DNA of 64,000 nucleotides, taken from Tubiluchus corallicola (lineage: Eukaryota > Priapulida > Priapulimorpha > Priapulimorphida > Tubiluchidae). This document shows, in pieces, positions 10,562 to 28,912 of the stretch. The number at the start of each line of letters is the position of its first letter. The first letter of the stretch is position 1. The notes beneath the pieces are model-generated. The model did not search any database. It was not told the origin of the DNA and was given only the letters and a program-made list of their open reading frames with translations. Position numbers and translations under genes: made by a program. The DNA lies in the NCBI GenBank assembly GCA_030141605.1, contig JAQGDQ010001029.1, positions 2,501 to 66,500 on the forward strand, read 5' to 3'.

Positions 10562-12380
10562 AGGTTAAGTGTACTAGACAACGCATTTGTGTACTCTTGA
10601 CAATGCTTAGCAGCCCAAACTGTTGTAGTAAAGTAAAGTTAAGCAAAGTCCACGTAAAACAACTAAAACTACAGAACTGACACGGCAGATGACTTTGCTT
10701 TACACGCATGTCACGTGACTGTTGAAGTTAAGACGTACTGCTAGGGTAAATTTAAACGTTGACCTACAGCAACTACGCACAACGAAACCGTGAAAATGCT
10801 TATTTGGTTACAATTAAACTTGTCTATCAGTTCGCTTAACAGTAGTGGTAGCAAAAATTCATAAAGACCAAATATGGATAATCATTCTGGTACATAACCC
10901 ACAAATGTAACAATTTTTATCACATTTTTTTGTTAAAAAAGCAGCGTTGCCACTGCACACTAGCAGCCATCTTCAGTTTTTACCCCAAGATGACTGTTAG
11001 TGTGCAGTGGAAACATATTTTCTTAATAAACGTTTTCTTAATAAAAATGTTATAAAATTTGTTATATTGTGGATTCTTCATCAAACTGACGCTGTTCTTG
11101 TTATAAAGAATTTCAATATCAAAAAACTTATCAACAATCAATCATCAGACTTGTCAATAATCAATAATCAGTTCTGATATTAATTTGCTATTGGATAACA
11201 TCATTTTTATTACACAGTGCAGACTAAACTAATGCGCTCTGTAATGGGGTGAGGGCGAACAGTCGTGTGGTTGCTGTGTGTGATAAACGACTGAAGTTTA
11301 GTACGTAGGGGTTTACCAGTAAATGGATGGATGACCACCAGTTTCATCTGCTATATTACTGCCATAATTTATTGAGGGTGGATGTATACACACCCAAAGA
11401 CACTGCTGCCGGTTCAGTAGTTCATCTTAGAGGAATGTAAACAATGGAAAAGAATATTGCTTGAAAATAAGTAAATATGTTATTGAAAAACTTTGTAAGA
11501 GCTTGTAATCATTCTTACACTCCCGATAACTTGTTTAATTTATTCTAAGCTAACACACAACATGCTGCTTGCATCAACGGCATCTTAGTTTGCTAGTAAT
11601 TTGTAACATGTATTGATGCCCCATCAGTGCAAGCACCTGTTTCCACAAGCATATGTTGTTTTTGCTGGAAAAAGTGAGTGTGCCGAAATTTTGGTGATAA
11701 CAGAAATACAATTATAACACTAACATCAATTTTCTTCGAATACAACCGTGTTTCTCCACTCATTGGCAGTGTCTGCTCAATGAAGTCATCTGGCAAAACC
11801 AGAATCTTTATCAAGAAGAGACAGTGACGTGCTAGAAGTGTCTTAACTACGTTTGGATTTCTCGATGAAGATGAAGTCGTCTAGCTCACCAATTCACGTA
11901 CTGATCAGGTTCAGTGTGATACTTAGCTTTGATCCAAACATGTGATCAGCAGTGCTCTACTTGGCTTCTTCCCAAGCATTGGTGCTGTAGTAAGTGGAGA
12001 ATCATGAGTGGTAATTTCCAATCCATCTTAGCCAACGCTTCTCTATGACCCCACCCACTCTTTCTTAAATTACATAATACCTGATTTTAAATTTTCTTTG
12101 GCCATTTCATACCCAACATATTTTTATACAGATGTCTTATGAAGCAGTTGATTTCGTTTTTCGTTTGTGTACCGTTGACTGTCCACAGTTTAAATTACAC
12201 CTATAAGATTGTACTCGTGATGACCAAATAACTTTTGCATTTTTCCAAAAAGTATGGCTTCCACGCTGTATTGTGTTGTTCTCTGTCTTGGACTCTTGGT
12301 GTCATCTTTTATTTTCAGACTGAAATTTCTCAGAGAGTTGGTTAAAAATAATGCATTTACCAAAATAACTTTGACGTCAT
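10562..12380. other. Intergenic stretch between six-Cys genes 2 and 3
   Basis: I see no gene. A snap-back inverted repeat at 10950-11010 is listed separately. Confidence 0.4.
10950..11010. repeat. 24-bp inverted repeat (snap-back element)
   Basis: The arms 10950-10973 and 10987-11010 pair with two mismatches around a 13-bp loop. The outer 13 bp (ccactgcacacta) are perfect. Flanks also show weaker symmetry (taaaaa/ttttta-rich), so this may be the centre of a palindromic MITE. Confidence 0.8.
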
Positions 12381-12389
12381 TCTAGTGTA

Positions 12390-12610
12390 CTATTGACGTA
12401 TTTGGTATAAATGACGCAAGATAATGGCGTTTCTATGGTTTTCTAGTTCGTTTCTTACAAGTTGTACAAACGTTGTTATGACAGTACGCTTACCAGAACT
12501 AGAAGATGGTGAATTCGAAAAAGGTTCAAATTCAAAATCGTCCTGTATATGAAGGCGAGGGTAGATAGATAGACAGTGCCAACCAATCAGAATCAGCCGA
12601 CGCCGTTGCC
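12390..12610 (+). promoter_or_regulatory. Putative promoter and non-coding first exon of six-Cys gene 3
   Basis: It resembles the segments before genes 1 and 2: ATGACGCAAG, a ctagttcgtttct box matching tagtttgtttct of copy 2, and gacgccgttgcc directly before the donor GTACGT at 12611. The acceptor before gene 3 is 1,167 bp downstream. Confidence 0.4.
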
Positions 12611-12829
12611 GTACGTAAACCGTTATGTTAGTTTTTGCAGTTTTGTCACTGTTAACCAAAGCTAAGACAGCAACCATACCTATTTCTGCATACCACTGGA
12701 AAAATTGCCTTTTGTTTTCAAGAAGATCTAATATAAAAATAAACCATAGATATACTGTGCTCAGTACTTTTGTACTCGCAACCATTTTATTATGTCAAAT
12801 TTTTGTAGGCCTTGTGCAGATAGTACAAT

Positions 12830-13020
12830 ACTGAAAGGGCCCCTCTTTGAAGCCCTTTATTTGAAATATGGGACCCCCAACTATGCAAATGTTGCTAAAA
12901 TATATCACAAGCAAAAAATGTTCAAGACGAGAGCGAGCAAATTAGAGTTTGCCTCCTCCTGTGGGACCCCATAATTTCATTAATCTAGGGGTCCCAAAAG
13001 GTCATGATCCGGCCCTGTTC
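12830..13020. mobile_element. Possible DNA-transposon remnant with ccggccctg end
   Basis: It begins near gaaagggcccc, contains gggacccc and ggggtccc inverted motifs, and ends in gatccggccctg. This recalls the end near 8170-8184. No ORF and no clear target duplication is visible. Confidence 0.3.
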
Positions 13021-13780
13021 ATGCTAAAAATGACAGGGAAGCGACATCAGTAAAAACTGATGTTCACAAAGGCAAATGTGATGGACAAAGGTGTAAAAAT
13101 CAGTCAAAAAACCTAAGAGAAACAGGTCAAGGATAACAAGATAATAGATAACGATGGGTTGAAGTCAAAAATTCCCAAATTAAAAGACAAAGGTGTTAAA
13201 GACAAGCGGTAAAACGACACAGGTGAATAAGACTTGTAAAACTGAAAAAGCAATAATAAAAAAGCAAAGAAAAAAGTCGGTAAGTAAAAAACCAAATGAA
13301 GTAGAATGGGGTTCGATTCATAGAAACTACGCGGTCCGTATCCTTTGACCAGCAACTCTTGATAAAAGTTCTTGGCTTTTTTCCTCTTCGCAAATCTTTC
13401 GAGGACAAACCAAACGTGGCGTAAATCAGCCAACATAATTTTTCGAAAGATAACTAAAACCGAGGAGATAGAGGGACAAAATGAACACGTTTGTAGGGTC
13501 AAAGGTTACAGTGAAATACGTTTAACTGTGTCAATTTGTGTTCGAAATGCTTCAAACATTGATGTCGATGTTCATACGCTCTTTTGTGTTTTCTCTCGTC
13601 TTGATATGGAAACTGCTACCCTCACAGAAGTTGTTTCGTTTATTTGTGGCACGTAAGAAATGGTTAATAATGCAAGGCCAAACAGTGACTACTACACGGT
13701 CTATCAAAATAGACAACAAAGTTATAAAATACAGTGCAGTAGATTACTCCAGTACAATGCACTTTATTTTTCTATAGGTG

Positions 13781-14140
13781 ATGCCAGGCGCCACGTTTGA
13801 GGTGCTTATAGGTCTTCTGATCATTCATGGGATACTCCCAGCGTCGGAACCAAAAGTAGAGACAGGATCTCCTAACGAGAATCCCGGAATGGACTCCCTT
13901 TTTTCCTACTTTGTCGACGAAAATGAAGGTGGAAAGTGTTTCAAGCCGAGGACAGTGAGCGTATGGATGACCAACCGAGGGAAGGATTGTCGAAAGTGCG
14001 TGCAAGGTCCCAACGTGCGGTTTCTTCTAGGAGCAGAGGCGGCAGAAGAATCAATCGACAGGGGCGCGACGTTCAAGAAGTGTTGCGCTAATAACGAGTA
14101 TTACAGAACTTGCAAAATGTTATTGAAAATAAGCAAATGA
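13781..14140 (+). CDS. Six-cysteine secreted protein 3 (single domain)
   Basis: The product is 119 aa. It has a signal peptide (about residues 1-22, core VLIGLLIIHGILPAS) and one six-cysteine domain in the order C-x16-C-x2-C-x27-C-C-x8-C, containing the motifs RGKDCRKCV and KKCCANN. The ATG lies 3 nt after the acceptor tttctatag (exon from 13778). Reading from the GTG at 13778 adds only one residue and is not needed. This is the simplest member of the tandem family and has neither the second domain of gene 1 nor the repeats of gene 2. The function is unknown, and extracellular action is inferred from the signal peptide and cysteines. Confidence 0.75.
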   Translation: MPGATFEVLIGLLIIHGILPASEPKVETGSPNENPGMDSLFSYFVDENEGGKCFKPRTVSVWMTNRGKDCRKCVQGPNVRFLLGAEAAEESIDRGATFKKCCANNEYYRTCKMLLKISK

Positions 14141-14529
14141 AACCACTTTCATGTGTTTCTAGTTAAACACAACTGCAAAGATTCACGATTATTACTAAAA
14201 TTGACTGTAGATGGCAGTACCATCACTTTGAAAAAAGATTTGATTACACATAGAGAAAAAAACTAAATCAAGTCTGCGCAAAACTACGGTAATGGATTCA
14301 ATACATCATGTCTGTACACTGTTTGCACTTGAATACACCTTACTTTTATTGTCTATAAAGTCAGGCAGTTTGATTCCGAATTTGCAAGTATCATGTTGTG
14401 TTAATTAAAGCCATTTTACCTATTATTGTCTGAATCAACTTTTAAAATACAAACAGCTATTCCTCAAATTTTAATATTTTTTGTTCGTTTATTGAGCATC
14501 TTATCAACTCTTGACATTCCAGCACTCTG

Positions 14530-14610
14530 CACAGCTGCCCGGGCAGCAGAAAAACCTGGGTTCAAGTCCCAGTGCAGATGAAAACCGTTTTCAGACTTTC
14601 TATAATGTGA
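14530..14610 (+). mobile_element. tRNA-like SINE fragment
   Basis: A strong B-box (gggttcaagtccc) sits behind a degenerate A-box region (gcacagctgcccgg). There is no intact cloverleaf. Confidence 0.4.
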
Positions 14611-14777
14611 TTATGCTGAAAGCGGTAAACTTCAGTAAAAGATCATCAGCCGTAAGCCACAGCAGGTGATTGTTACAAATTTTACGCATTTCATATTTTG
14701 ATTAATAACTGTTGCAACATCATTATAGCAAACAAAGGACCCACAAAAAGAACTCACAAACGAAGTACTCTATAATG

Positions 14778-15540
14778 GTCCGTTTACATGTTCAGTTTTT
14801 AAACTGTCAGTCTAAAAACTTGCACGTGTGTAGACATCAAACTTTACTCCGTCAAACACTGGTAATAACTATTCAAGGGGTGTCGGTCAAATTATGGTGC
14901 CAATATGCAGACGTTCTTTGTTGTCTATTGAGCTAGCTTCGGCTAGAAAGATAAAAAGGGAGAAACTGGAAAAGAAAGAGTTAAAAATTTGGAGAAGAAA
15001 ACAGCTAGGGCAAAAAGGGAGAAACTGGAAAGATTGAGAGCCAGTTAACAGCCTGATTTTCAAAAATTTAAATGATGAGGTGTCACTTGACTTTTTCAAT
15101 TATGTGTGTATGTCACACCCGCAATATTTGACTATTTATTGCAAGAAGTTCAATTTAACTAACGAACGACTGCATAACACACCTACAATACTGTCGCAAA
15201 TTTTGTTGATTGGCAGAAAGTACAGCAAAATAAGAAATTTCTTTTTCTAAGTAAAATCAAAATCTCCAATGTATTACCACTGTTTTTACCCTCCACGTAC
15301 CGGTATCAACCAACATGCAACAATGCTGTTCGTCGAATATTTATACCAATTGCTGAATTAATAATGAAAAAATCCCCTTGCCCCCGCTAGAAAATGAAAA
15401 TCAGTGCTGTAACGATGGTTTCATACAATCAAACTTTATCTGTCAAACTAAAAGTTTGTCAGTTTCACTGTTTACACGATCAAACTAAAACTGACAAAAC
15501 TAGTTTGAGGAAAAAACTGATCGTCTAAACGGGTTTTAAG
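14778..15540. mobile_element. Non-autonomous DNA transposon with approx. 19-bp imperfect TIRs
   Basis: The left end ccgtttacatgttcagttt and the inverted right end cccgtttagacgatcagttt match at about 15 positions. Internal motifs resembling the ends (cagttttagtttgatcgtg, aaactgacaaac) recur near 15430-15510. No coding capacity is visible, and the target duplication is not resolved. Confidence 0.4.
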
Positions 15541-16728
15541 CATACACAGCTGACCATATGTATAAGACTACTATATAGATAGGTAAGCACATGTTAACAA
15601 AAATGTGTAAATAATGTACAATGTGGGCATATAGAGGATGTAAGGTACTTTTAGAAGACGTTGTCAAGTATCAACTATGTTGCAGAATATATTGAAATTC
15701 GATGAAAAGTATTTTCCGTGATTTTAGTAAACTATGATTTATAAAATGTTTCATATTAAATTGGATGTAAACGTTCAGTTTTAAATTTACATGACATGTT
15801 CAGAAAGCCAATAAGATACAAAAAAGGGTCAGTCAATGTTGCTTCCTCAAAATTTCAGTTTGTTCTTTGCATGAAATTTATCCGGTAGGATTCATCACTT
15901 GATGAAACATCTCAGTAGTACACTGCCTGTGCAAGTGTATAACACAGCTGAGTACCAAGCTGCTGGACGACTCACTGTTTTTATACATGCATGCCAAAAC
16001 AACTTTTTGCAGTGCCAAGAATGACACGTTACATTTAACTCTAAATTAATTTGCAAATGGCTGAATCTGCAGTACGCTATATTCAAAGCTATTATACTAC
16101 TTTATAGAATTTATAGTAGTTTGTGGTGTTCGCATTACCAGTGTAATGCAATAAACCACGACACGACAAAGCACATCACACACACACATAGCCTTCACAT
16201 GTTTATTAAATAAACTTTTCAGTTTTTTACATAAATGTCTCCCCCACTTCCATCCGTATTGAAGCAGGTTATTTGTTTATGCAACAAGCGCAGAAGCAGT
16301 ACTCGATTCACTGAAAAAGAAGAAAAATTATGCTTACAAAAAGAACACAGAGAGAATGTCGCAATAATGATAAAATTAAGCTGCAAGACAAAGGTGTTAT
16401 TGATGCTAAAAAAAAGTAAATTTTCCTCTAGAAGTTTTCTAAATACTGGTCAAAGTGTCACATTGGCTTATCTAGTAAAGCTTGTATGACTGCACTACAT
16501 TATCTTAAAGCGCCAGGAGTTAGTTGTTAACATCAACTGTCTCCATCTGTTGGTTACAATAGTGAAACAGTTTGCACAAACCTACAAAATGTCAGCTAGC
16601 AGAAGATGCTAAAAACAAGTATTAAAAAGTTATGAACTGGATAACACTGCTGCCATGCGACAACCACCAACCAGGACATTAGTGTAAACAAGCGTTTGCT
16701 CTATCAAGTTTATCTTTCCTCCTCTTAT
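15541..16728. other. Intergenic AT-rich stretch
   Basis: I see no supportable gene. A short CA run lies near 16178-16188. The ORF at 16235-16489 has no recognisable features. Confidence 0.4.
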
Positions 16729-17269
16729 TTAAAAGAAGACCAGACAATTGTTTAGACTCAATCTCATTTTAACTGTCCAGAATATACATTTTCTTGCCTA
16801 TAAAAGTTAACAATTGTTTCTTATATTTAAATGATTAGCTTAGAAAGTTAATTAACAGTAACCGAACACAGCTGTTGCTTACGTCAGAAACTAACCACAA
16901 TTTGTGCAATGGCAGGCATCTTCCCTTGCGCATCAAGCACATTTGCATAAGTGTTACAGTATCGTTTAAACGCAATGATGTCACGAAAGATAGGCGTCAT
17001 ATGATGTCAGAAACTAACACTGGGCAGTTCATATGATCATGCTCATCACAGTACCGCCTTCTATTTTTCGGCCACGCGAATGTGACAAAAGGCGTCTAGT
17101 AGATTCACTAAGCTGCGCGTCGTTTTGAAAGTTTAACAAAATTTGAGTATCCGAGGTAATTATTATTTAATCTAAGCTTTGATTTAAACAAAGCTATCGC
17201 AGTTCTCAATATTTTATAGCATTATTTATTCTGAACTAATGTTTACACAATCATCCGGTTTTCCTTTAA
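16729..17269. mobile_element. TTAA-flanked MITE, copy 1
   Basis: It is flanked by TTAA on both sides (16729-16732, 17266-17269). The right end reads ccggttttcct, inverse to the left-end sequence aggaaaaccgg of copy 2. Long stretches match the copy at 53064-53564, for example gactcaatctcattttaa, ccgaacacagct, gcaatg-caggcatc and aatgtgacaaaa. TTAA targets and AGG ends fit Kolobok- or piggyBac-type elements. There is no ORF. Confidence 0.75.
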
Positions 17270-17476
17270 TAATAGCATGTGAAAGTAAACTGTAAAACTC
17301 TGCTTCATGCTTTCAATTTAGTTTCAGCTCAAGCAAAAAAAGATATGCGTAGTGCCCATTTCTAAAATTTCAGCATCACTGACTAACAAAGACAGCTTCC
17401 CACACGTGTGTTGATCATTTTTATTCACAAACTAACTTGTTCATGTTAGGTCAAAGACACAAATAAGGTTACTTAC

Positions 17477-24649
<7,173 letters not shown>

Positions 24650-24660
24650 AATGGCGGTTT

Positions 24661-24672
24661 CGCAAAAGGAAG
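24661..24672 (-). promoter_or_regulatory. TOP-like pyrimidine tract upstream of RPS13
   Basis: On the minus strand cttccttttgcg lies about 12-23 nt before the ATG. Metazoan ribosomal-protein mRNAs usually start in such a tract, which links their translation to TOR signalling. The transcription start here is inferred. Confidence 0.5.
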
Positions 24673-24855
24673 CACGTTTGCAGAAGCGTGCGCCACCTGT
24701 CCACTGTAATTTCAACTATTTGGTTTCATGAATTGGATAATGTATAATTTAATAGCAAACTTTCATAATAATTGACATCAACGACGGGGGAAAATAAAAT
24801 TTCGTTTCCCAACCTATTTTAATATTCTTTAAAATGAGTTTTCCCTGCATAATTT

Positions 24856-24915
24856 AACTACCCTAACCCTAGTCCTAATCGTAACCCCAACCCCAACACA
24901 AATCCTAGTCCTAAG
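24856..24915. repeat. Degenerate telomere-like (CCCTAA) block
   Basis: A short stretch has taccctaaccctagtcc followed by related ccccaacccc units. It lies about 200 bp upstream of RPS13 and is probably an interstitial telomere-like repeat. Confidence 0.5.
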
Positions 24916-25118
24916 CTGATTCACAAACAATTTTTTTTGTGTAGGGAATTGTTTCAAATGATTTGTAATTTGATGTTAAGCATTCTGGAGTTTTGTTTTG
25001 TGTTTTTGAATGTGTCCTTTGTTAGATGCAAAATTTGCTAATGCACTATGTAACTGAAGCATTCGTGCAATAAACATGAATTAAATGATCTGAATCATTC
25101 TGACTTTATAATCCTGGG

Positions 25119-25224
25119 GCCGATTTCAAAAAACCGTCACCAAATTAACGAAGTTCGTTATTACATTCACTTTACTATTAATAACGACGTCATTAAGTTG
25201 GTGACGGCTTTATGAAGCTGAGGC
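25119..25224. repeat. Snap-back MITE-like inverted repeat
   Basis: The arms 25131-25163 and 25179-25211 are 33 bp with few mismatches (ccgtcaccaaattaacga versus tcattaagttggtgacgg). Symmetry continues weakly outward to 25119 and 25224. The element is about 105 bp with a 15-bp loop. Confidence 0.8.
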
Positions 25225-25914
25225 CAACTTTCTAAAATTCCAAATTACACAAAGATAATGACAAAACATATGAATCCATTTGCATTTGAAACATATGCAA
25301 TGTAGAGTTAATAAATATACAATTATTTATTTATACAGTATGGTTATACACTAAACCAACAATTTCGTAAATTTGGAAATAACACAAACAACAACTTTTG
25401 ACAGAAAAAATATTTGGATATTTAACATTTCCAATTCGTAAGCTAATTGTGAACTTTCTAAAAACTGTTTGACGATAATCACTTCCCACAAAAATCCTAC
25501 CATATTGGTACAATGGTAGACAATTTATACTACATGCTAAATAAAATTATTTCTATGTACATGCCTCCATATGAAGGAAAATAACATTAATTCATTTATT
25601 AATTACTGAATTAATTCATTTTGAACATAAGAATACAGAAAAAATTGTTCACAGACAAAATACGCTTATAAAAAAGTTACTAAATGATTTTATCAAAAAA
25701 ATTACTGGTGGGAACAGTTAATTGAATATTGATAATTTCTGATACTGAACACTACTGTCAATAATTTGCATTTGGCTTAAAGCACAAGAAAAGCCTTCAT
25801 AAACACAAAGCTTAAAAAATTCGTTTTGAAATTTTATATCACTTACGTATTGTCTTTTTGCAATCAGGACTTCAATCGGTAGGCACGCTGTATAAAACAT
25901 GTCAATTTAAACTC

Positions 25915-26075
25915 CCGCGAGAGACCGTTAGACGCAGCCATTTTCAGGACTGGTCATTTGAAACACGTTTAGATAACATTTTGTAAAGTTTGAAAAAATA
26001 ATCAGAGCATTCGAAGCGCACAAGTCACTAACCAAGTAAAATTTAAAATTACTGTATCTTGTCAATAAGGTTAAA
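25915..26075 (+). repeat. Dispersed repeat B, copy 1
   Basis: The central part agtttgaaaaaataatcaga with gcattc, and flanking matches (gcagccatttt, tgaaacacgtttaga, attactgtatcttgtc), recur in inverted orientation at 47645-47810. The class is unknown and there is no ORF. Confidence 0.6.
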
Positions 26076-28566
26076 AATACGTTTTTTGGTTAGTGAGTCA
26101 GCGATATTTTACCAATTGGTGAAAACATTTTAAATAATTAATAATTTTCTTTTCTAGATACATAAGTCTTTCTAGCAGGTAAGCGAAAATCTAAGTAATA
26201 TAGATTTGCACGGAGTCTTTTGAGTAACAGTATTGCGGGAGATTCAAAATGAATCTGACAGTAGTGCGAGTAAAATATACGCATAAAATTGCTATAAAGT
26301 AATATAATTTTTAAGGCGATTTTTCTGAAACCTACTTCAGGTACCCCTTTTCTTGTCCTTTACAGAAGATGACATAACTGCCACCAAAACGTAGGTGGTT
26401 CAAACTACTGGTTCAATTTCAGTCTTTTGGCGTCAATGCAAGCCTGCCATTTTTTCCAACAGACTTAATCGTAATTACGATTAACGTTAAAAAACAGCAA
26501 ATTACTTCAACTTTTAAACTACAAAAAAATCCAATTAAAATCTAATAAGTAAACACCATTGCAAACTTTTTAGTTGGAAGCCTCATTTTCTCCATATAAG
26601 GGCTATTCTTAGACTCACATTTTGAACAACATGTTCTTGCTTTACACGTGGAATGCTTGACCCAAGTTTGATAAATAAAGTACATAAAATTCAGAAGTGA
26701 AAAACATATCACAAACTGTACTCTGCAGTTATAGACTCGTGTAATACGTATGTAATACTTGTGCAAAGGCAGCCATTCTGCACGCATACTAACAAATGAT
26801 GCACCATAGGAAAGACATTCGTTTATATGACAAAAAAAGTTCAAGTTAAAAAAACAATTAATTCATAAAATTCAGATCGAAAACTAATAATTAATTATAT
26901 ACTGAAAAATAATTTAAAATAAGAAACTTCTGTAATAAGATGGAATGTACATTTGAAAAACATTGAAAGCAAAATGCAGTTAACCGTCAGTGGAATGCAA
27001 CTTCATCAAAAGTTTGTTACCCCTATTTCAAACATTTAACTTATCTACCAGAAAAAAGAATACTATACAAAATATAATTTAGCACACCATATATGTATAT
27101 ATACATATATATATATAGTCTAGACTATAAACCTAACATGTACTGTTTTAAATGTCTAACACAGTTAATATAGTCTAACTATATAGCGTCTGCAAATTAG
27201 GCTAAACTTTGTGCTCCACTTGGATTAAACTTAACGTAAGATAGCAGCCATACATCTCGCGTTTATAGCTAACTAGATCTAATGAAAAAAGCGATGTTTA
27301 TAATTTCAATTAACAGGTGGCAGCACAACTTGAATGCCATCAGCATTCAGTTAAATGCAAAATATCTGACGGCAAATAAGTTACGTAAATGTAAGAAACT
27401 TCACAGCAGCTTAGATTTCTTGTATAGCTTCACATCCTGCAAGCCAGTGTCTAGCACTCAATGAAAAGGCTGCTTATGATGCTGACAGTTGTGGGAAGAC
27501 CGTAACCTGTCTCAAGAAAAGATGAATCAGCAGTGTTGTCTTTGTCATATGAGTACGCTCAACGTACATCCCCTGCTAAGCACACACCTTGACCATTGAG
27601 CTATTAGCCTAAATAGGAGTGTAAAAACCAACTTTCATACTTTTTCTTTCTGTTACAGAAACACTTCTCCACAATGAAGACAATCACAAGAAGACAGTTG
27701 TGTGATGCCACCTGGTGATAAACTAACCCAATAGATTTACACACTGCCAAAATTTTTTGTAAATTCCAATCATAAACTCTGGACAAAAATTCAACGGTTA
27801 TAATGATAATTTAATTTATTTCACAAGAAACTCCCACTCGTTGCATCTCACAACATCGTTTGCAATTAATGTAAATTAAAATGCCCACTTACAGACCCGT
27901 GCATGATAAATACGTTATCCACCTCCTACAACGTTCCCAACAGCTTTCAATCAACACAATTGCCAGATGAATTTTTAATGCTTTCCAATACCATCAAGCT
28001 AACTTGCTTTGCAGCAATGGGAGCTGTATTTATGGGTTAGCTGTGAATTAACTTGCCGGGCATGGCATATTAGCATTTTCCGGTAGAAAACTGAACATTT
28101 ACGGCTTTAGTAATCAATTCAAGCAGGCAATTCACCTTCCACAGTTCTCTTAAAATACAATAGAACAGTGTACGGTACAGGGTGTCACTAAACGACTGAC
28201 CAATGTAGAATATAGGCGAATGTTGCAAATTTTTGGCTAACTTTTTAACTGCTCTTGCATCGTAAACGTGTGCCTAAATCATAAGCAAATTTTCTGGTTT
28301 TTTATCACAAGAAATGTTATAAGCTGCTCAGGAATCACACAGCAACCTCACTGTGCAATAAATACTTCATCTTTATCACAAATTTTCCCTAAATTCAGCA
28401 AAGAATTTTCCCTCCGGAATGAAAAACGTTCAACTAAGCTGTACAAACGATCACATTCAAACTTCAATTTAGAAAGCTCACCCCATTTCAGTTTTAATGC
28501 TCAATCTGATACTAGAATGTTCAATTTAATATTCAGTATCAGAATGTTCAGCATCTTTTCTAACAT

Positions 28567-28912
28567 TCAATTCACAAAGTCGCCCGTTTCATCTGAATGC
28601 CCCTCAGCCCAGTTGCCGGTGACGCATGTGCCCTTACCCCTCCACCAAGTGTTGACGTCTTCGTAAGACTTGTGTAAATCCGTGTGCAACATGGCACACA
28701 GTCGACACCAGAAATATGTGTTGATGAACCTTCCAGTTCCCTTCCATTGGAAATATTCATTATAGAGGTCGTCGTTTTCATCTAGTTTCTTCAGATAGGC
28801 GCCAAGCTCTTTGGGTCCGGCAAAATCGTCCACGTGTATAAATGAGTGGTAGGGGGCAGCACGTTCGTAGTCTTCTTTCTTTGCACCCATCACTATTGGC
28901 ACAATATCGTTC
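28567..28912 (-). CDS. Fucosyltransferase coding exon 2
   Basis: It starts after the acceptor cattttcag and encodes NDIVPIVMGAKKEDY through to the stop. It includes HVDDFAGPKELGAYL, typical of GT10 C-terminal halves. Confidence 0.9.

Larger units (their letters stand above)
24920..28560. other. Intergenic stretch between RPS13 and fucosyltransferase
   Basis: No supportable gene is visible. It contains the snap-back element at 25119-25224, one copy of dispersed repeat B (25915-26075) and AT microsatellite patches near 27090-27120. Confidence 0.45.
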
